From: an uncultured Lachnospiraceae bacterium
Lineage (GTDB): Bacteria; Bacillota; Clostridia; Lachnospirales; Lachnospiraceae
Assembly (NCBI GenBank): GCA_947566645.1
Contig: CANOKL010000036.1
Location: 1 to 43,895, forward strand
Direction of reading: 5' to 3'
DNA: 43,895 nt
Position numbers and translations under genes: made by a program. This document shows positions 42,099 to 43,895 of the stretch, piece after piece. The first letter of the stretch is position 1. Each line of letters starts with the position of its first letter. Under the pieces are notes generated by a model. That model ran no database searches and had not been told where the DNA came from. It saw only the letters and a program-made list of their open reading frames with translations.

Positions 42099-43007
42099 AT
42101 GAACTGGGTATTAATGGTAACAGGGGGCATTGTTTTAATAGGATTTTTAATCGGAGTATACCGGGGGGCTATAAGGATCGCAGTTTCTCTTTTAGCCTCT
42201 CTTCTGACGCTGATTCTAGTCACGGTACTGACACCATACGTGGCCGACGCAGTGATGAAATATACTCCCCTTGAGGACGTAATACAGGGAATGGTTGCAA
42301 AAGCGGTGACAGATACTGCAACATCAGCAGTCACGGATGAGGACGGAAGCGGCCTGACAGAGGAAGGAGTCCGTCATGTCCTGGAGGGCGCCGGGGTAAC
42401 AGAGGACAAGCTGAAAGAATTCGGAATCAGCATAGAAGACATTGTAAACGGTAAGGTGACAGGTGACAAGCTTGCAGATTATGGGATTTCCAGCAGCCTT
42501 CTGGATGGGCTGAAAAATAAGGAGGAAGTCAGGGATGCAGTGGAAAATGCAGAGATACCAAGAGACATGCAGGTGGCTGCCATTGAAAATGCAGACATTC
42601 CAGAGGCTTTTAAGGAACTGCTGTCAGAAAATAATAATAATGAAATCTATAAGGAGCTCGGAGCAGAGACATTTGTACAATATGTAGGAAAATTTTTGTC
42701 AAAGCTGGTTATACGGATCGTATCATTTCTGTGTACGCTTATCCTGGTAACCATCATAGCCCGTGCAGTCATATTTGCGCTGGACATCGTCTCAGATCTT
42801 CCGGGTCTGGGATTCCTGAACCGGATCGCAGGCGGAGCAGTAGGAATATTGTGCGCGCTCTTTATTGTGTGGTTTTTCTTCGCAATCGTAACCCTGATCT
42901 ATATGCTGCCGGTGGGAAAAGAGATCTGTGAGCTCATACAGGATAATGAATTCACGAAGCTGCTCTACGAGTATAATCCCATAATGAAGTTGGCGATGAA
43001 ACTATAG
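42099..43007 (+). CDS. CvpA-family membrane protein
   Basis: 302 aa. Two N-terminal transmembrane helices (about 4-20 and 27-47), a long soluble insertion (about 50-200) with repeated Glu/Asp-rich helices, then two more helices (about 205-235 and 243-275). The ends fit CvpA (colicin V production family), with the glycine-rich GFLIGVYRGAIR motif. The insertion is longer than in standard ~170-aa CvpA. AAGGAGAAG precedes the ATG. Confidence 0.8.
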   Translation: MNWVLMVTGGIVLIGFLIGVYRGAIRIAVSLLASLLTLILVTVLTPYVADAVMKYTPLEDVIQGMVAKAVTDTATSAVTDEDGSGLTEEGVRHVLEGAGVTEDKLKEFGISIEDIVNGKVTGDKLADYGISSSLLDGLKNKEEVRDAVENAEIPRDMQVAAIENADIPEAFKELLSENNNNEIYKELGAETFVQYVGKFLSKLVIRIVSFLCTLILVTIIARAVIFALDIVSDLPGLGFLNRIAGGAVGILCALFIVWFFFAIVTLIYMLPVGKEICELIQDNEFTKLLYEYNPIMKLAMKL

Positions 43008-43008
43008 A

Positions 43009-43090
43009 CAATTGGGGACGGGGTATTTTTAATTTTACCCCGTCCCCAATTGAATCTGGGACGGGGTATTTTTAATTCTACCCCGTCCCC
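43009..43090. repeat. REP composite 11 with shortened linker
   Basis: Palindrome 43009-43052 (arms CAATTGGGGACGGGG), only AATCT left of the linker, and palindrome 43058-43089. It separates the convergent cvpA and XRE genes and carries the XRE stop. Confidence 0.93.
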
Positions 43091-43659
43091 AACACCGACA
43101 GAAATAGCAGACCCACTAAAAATGTGATCACGGCCGCTGCCAGTGCGAGAAGAAACTTCTGATATGGACGTTTTCCGGATTCTCTTGCCTTTTCGATTTC
43201 ATCTAATTTTTTTCCTTCTGTGAATGCGACGATTTCCCGGTATGTCTGAATGTCGTATTTTTTCTTGAGCTTTTCCACCCGGACGGCATAGTACATTCCG
43301 GCGGCATAGAGCAGGGCAAAAATGATAAGACCTGCAAAACCGAAGAATACGGTTAGCGGTACAAATGACAGCAGGGATAAAATCAGCAGTGAAGCGAATA
43401 TTGTGCTGTCGCGGTTAAAGGTTCGTAGTTCATTCTGGCTTATTACTTCTTTCATAATCTTAACATCTCCTTTTATTAGCTGGTCAATTGTTACATGAAA
43501 TACTGAGCTTAGCAGAAGCAGGCTGTGGATGTCTGGATAACTCTTCCCATTTTCCCAGTTGGATATGGTCTGCCGGGTTACGTAGACTTTTTCTGCCAGA
43601 GCCTCCTGAGATAAATCCATATCTGTCCGATATCTTTTTATCTGATTATTTAGTTCCAA
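43078..43659 (-). CDS. XRE-family regulator with membrane C-terminus and REP-encoded tail
   Basis: 193 aa. Helix-turn-helix at 5-58 (MDLSQEALAEKVYVTRQTIS, then NWENGKSYPD), followed by three hydrophobic segments (about 86-103, 106-125, 170-190). The chosen TTG at 43659 has GAGGAGGTG 8 nt upstream; the longer TTG start lies before the SD. The last four residues LGTG and TAG are from the REP palindrome at 43058. The target genes are unknown. Confidence 0.82.
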   Translation of the reverse strand: MELNNQIKRYRTDMDLSQEALAEKVYVTRQTISNWENGKSYPDIHSLLLLSSVFHVTIDQLIKGDVKIMKEVISQNELRTFNRDSTIFASLLILSLLSFVPLTVFFGFAGLIIFALLYAAGMYYAVRVEKLKKKYDIQTYREIVAFTEGKKLDEIEKARESGKRPYQKFLLALAAAVITFLVGLLFLSVLGTG

Positions 43660-43689
43660 GTGTTGTTCACCTCCTCTCTTCAATATGGT

Positions 43690-43717
43690 ATCATATACAG
43701 AGCGGTTTGTCTGTCAA
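43690..43717 (-). promoter_or_regulatory. promoter of the XRE gene
   Basis: On the minus strand, TTGACA (43712-43717), 16-bp spacer, TATGAT (43690-43695). Confidence 0.6.
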
Positions 43718-43859
43718 AGCTCTTTTACATAGGGGTTAAAGGGGCTGGATGCGTTGCTATGAGCGGACGGTTAGTCCGTGAATAGTAATGGTCAGTCCGC
43801 GGAAAATAACGGCGGTTATTGCTTTGGAATAAAAAAATGTAAAAAATTGAAAAAAGGTG

Positions 43860-43888
43860 TTGACACATAAGGAAAAAGGTGGTAATAT
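43860..43888 (+). promoter_or_regulatory. strong outward promoter at the right edge
   Basis: TTGACA (43860-43865), 17-bp spacer, TAATAT (43883-43888), preceded by an A-rich UP-element-like stretch from 43829. No gene is visible before the edge. The layout suits a stable RNA operon lying outside, which is inference. Confidence 0.6.
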
Positions 43889-43895
43889 AAATCTC

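Noticed and set aside
11856..43090. Reading the REP palindromes simply as intrinsic terminators
   Set aside because: The T-run is in the centre rather than after the stem, one copy is inside a gene and one is between divergent promoters. Some may still terminate transcription, but this does not explain the family.

Overview
The window looks like chromosome of a spore-forming Lachnospiraceae (Clostridia). This rests on the gene order hup / rqcP-yabP-yabQ-divIC-spoIIE-tilS-hprT-ftsH, a T-box in front of a short archaeal-type proS, GlgC plus GlgD, split transketolase subunits, DnaD/DnaI-type helicase loaders and the protein sequences themselves. No species can be named from the sequence alone.

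Layout. 1-1.4 kb is a small accessory graveyard: the 3' part of a RhuM-like gene, an AlbA_2/AAA_4 remnant, a small unknown gene and a KilA-N fragment cut by a short inverted-repeat element. 1.4-3.0 kb holds a YhaN/SbcC-like ATPase. 3.0-3.7 kb is non-coding and packed with nested direct and inverted repeats. 3.7-9.0 kb (minus strand) holds dnaD-dnaI-prs and murC, with a tight cluster of DnaA-box sequences upstream of dnaD. 9.2-11.9 kb has glgC-glgD and spoVG. 11.9-18.0 kb has an RluA-type pseudouridine synthase, T-box-proS, a REP-associated transposase (RAYT), cca and a CotS-like gene. 18.0-25.3 kb is the conserved division/sporulation/FtsH cluster. 25.3-32.2 kb has a GH13 glycosidase, map, pfk and dnaX-ybaB-recR. 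32.4-38.2 kb has a LacI-type regulator, transaldolase, two-part transketolase and asnB. 38.4-38.8 kb looks like a type I toxin-antitoxin module. 39-43.7 kb has an HD protein, an envelope cluster (LysM protein, DUF5711-like, CvpA) and an XRE regulator. A strong promoter faces out of the right edge.

The main discovery is a family of about 15 near-identical palindromes (arms GGGGACGGGG ... CCCCGTCCCC around an A/T centre) spread from 11.9 to 43.1 kb and absent from the first 11.8 kb. Several are paired through a conserved linker of about 28 nt. The RAYT gene at 14.7 kb is bracketed by two such units in inverted orientation, so it is the likely mobiliser. These palindromes are fused into genes. 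One is inserted in frame inside the pseudouridine synthase, encoding exactly 14 residues. Four unrelated proteins (Cca, GH13 glycosidase, AsnB, XRE regulator) end in palindrome-encoded tails of the form (L/S)GTG or (L/S)GTGxF. Others supply stop codons to neighbouring genes, abut Shine-Dalgarno sequences, or carry parts of two divergent promoters. The element reads open in two of three frames on both strands, which would let it colonise coding sequence.
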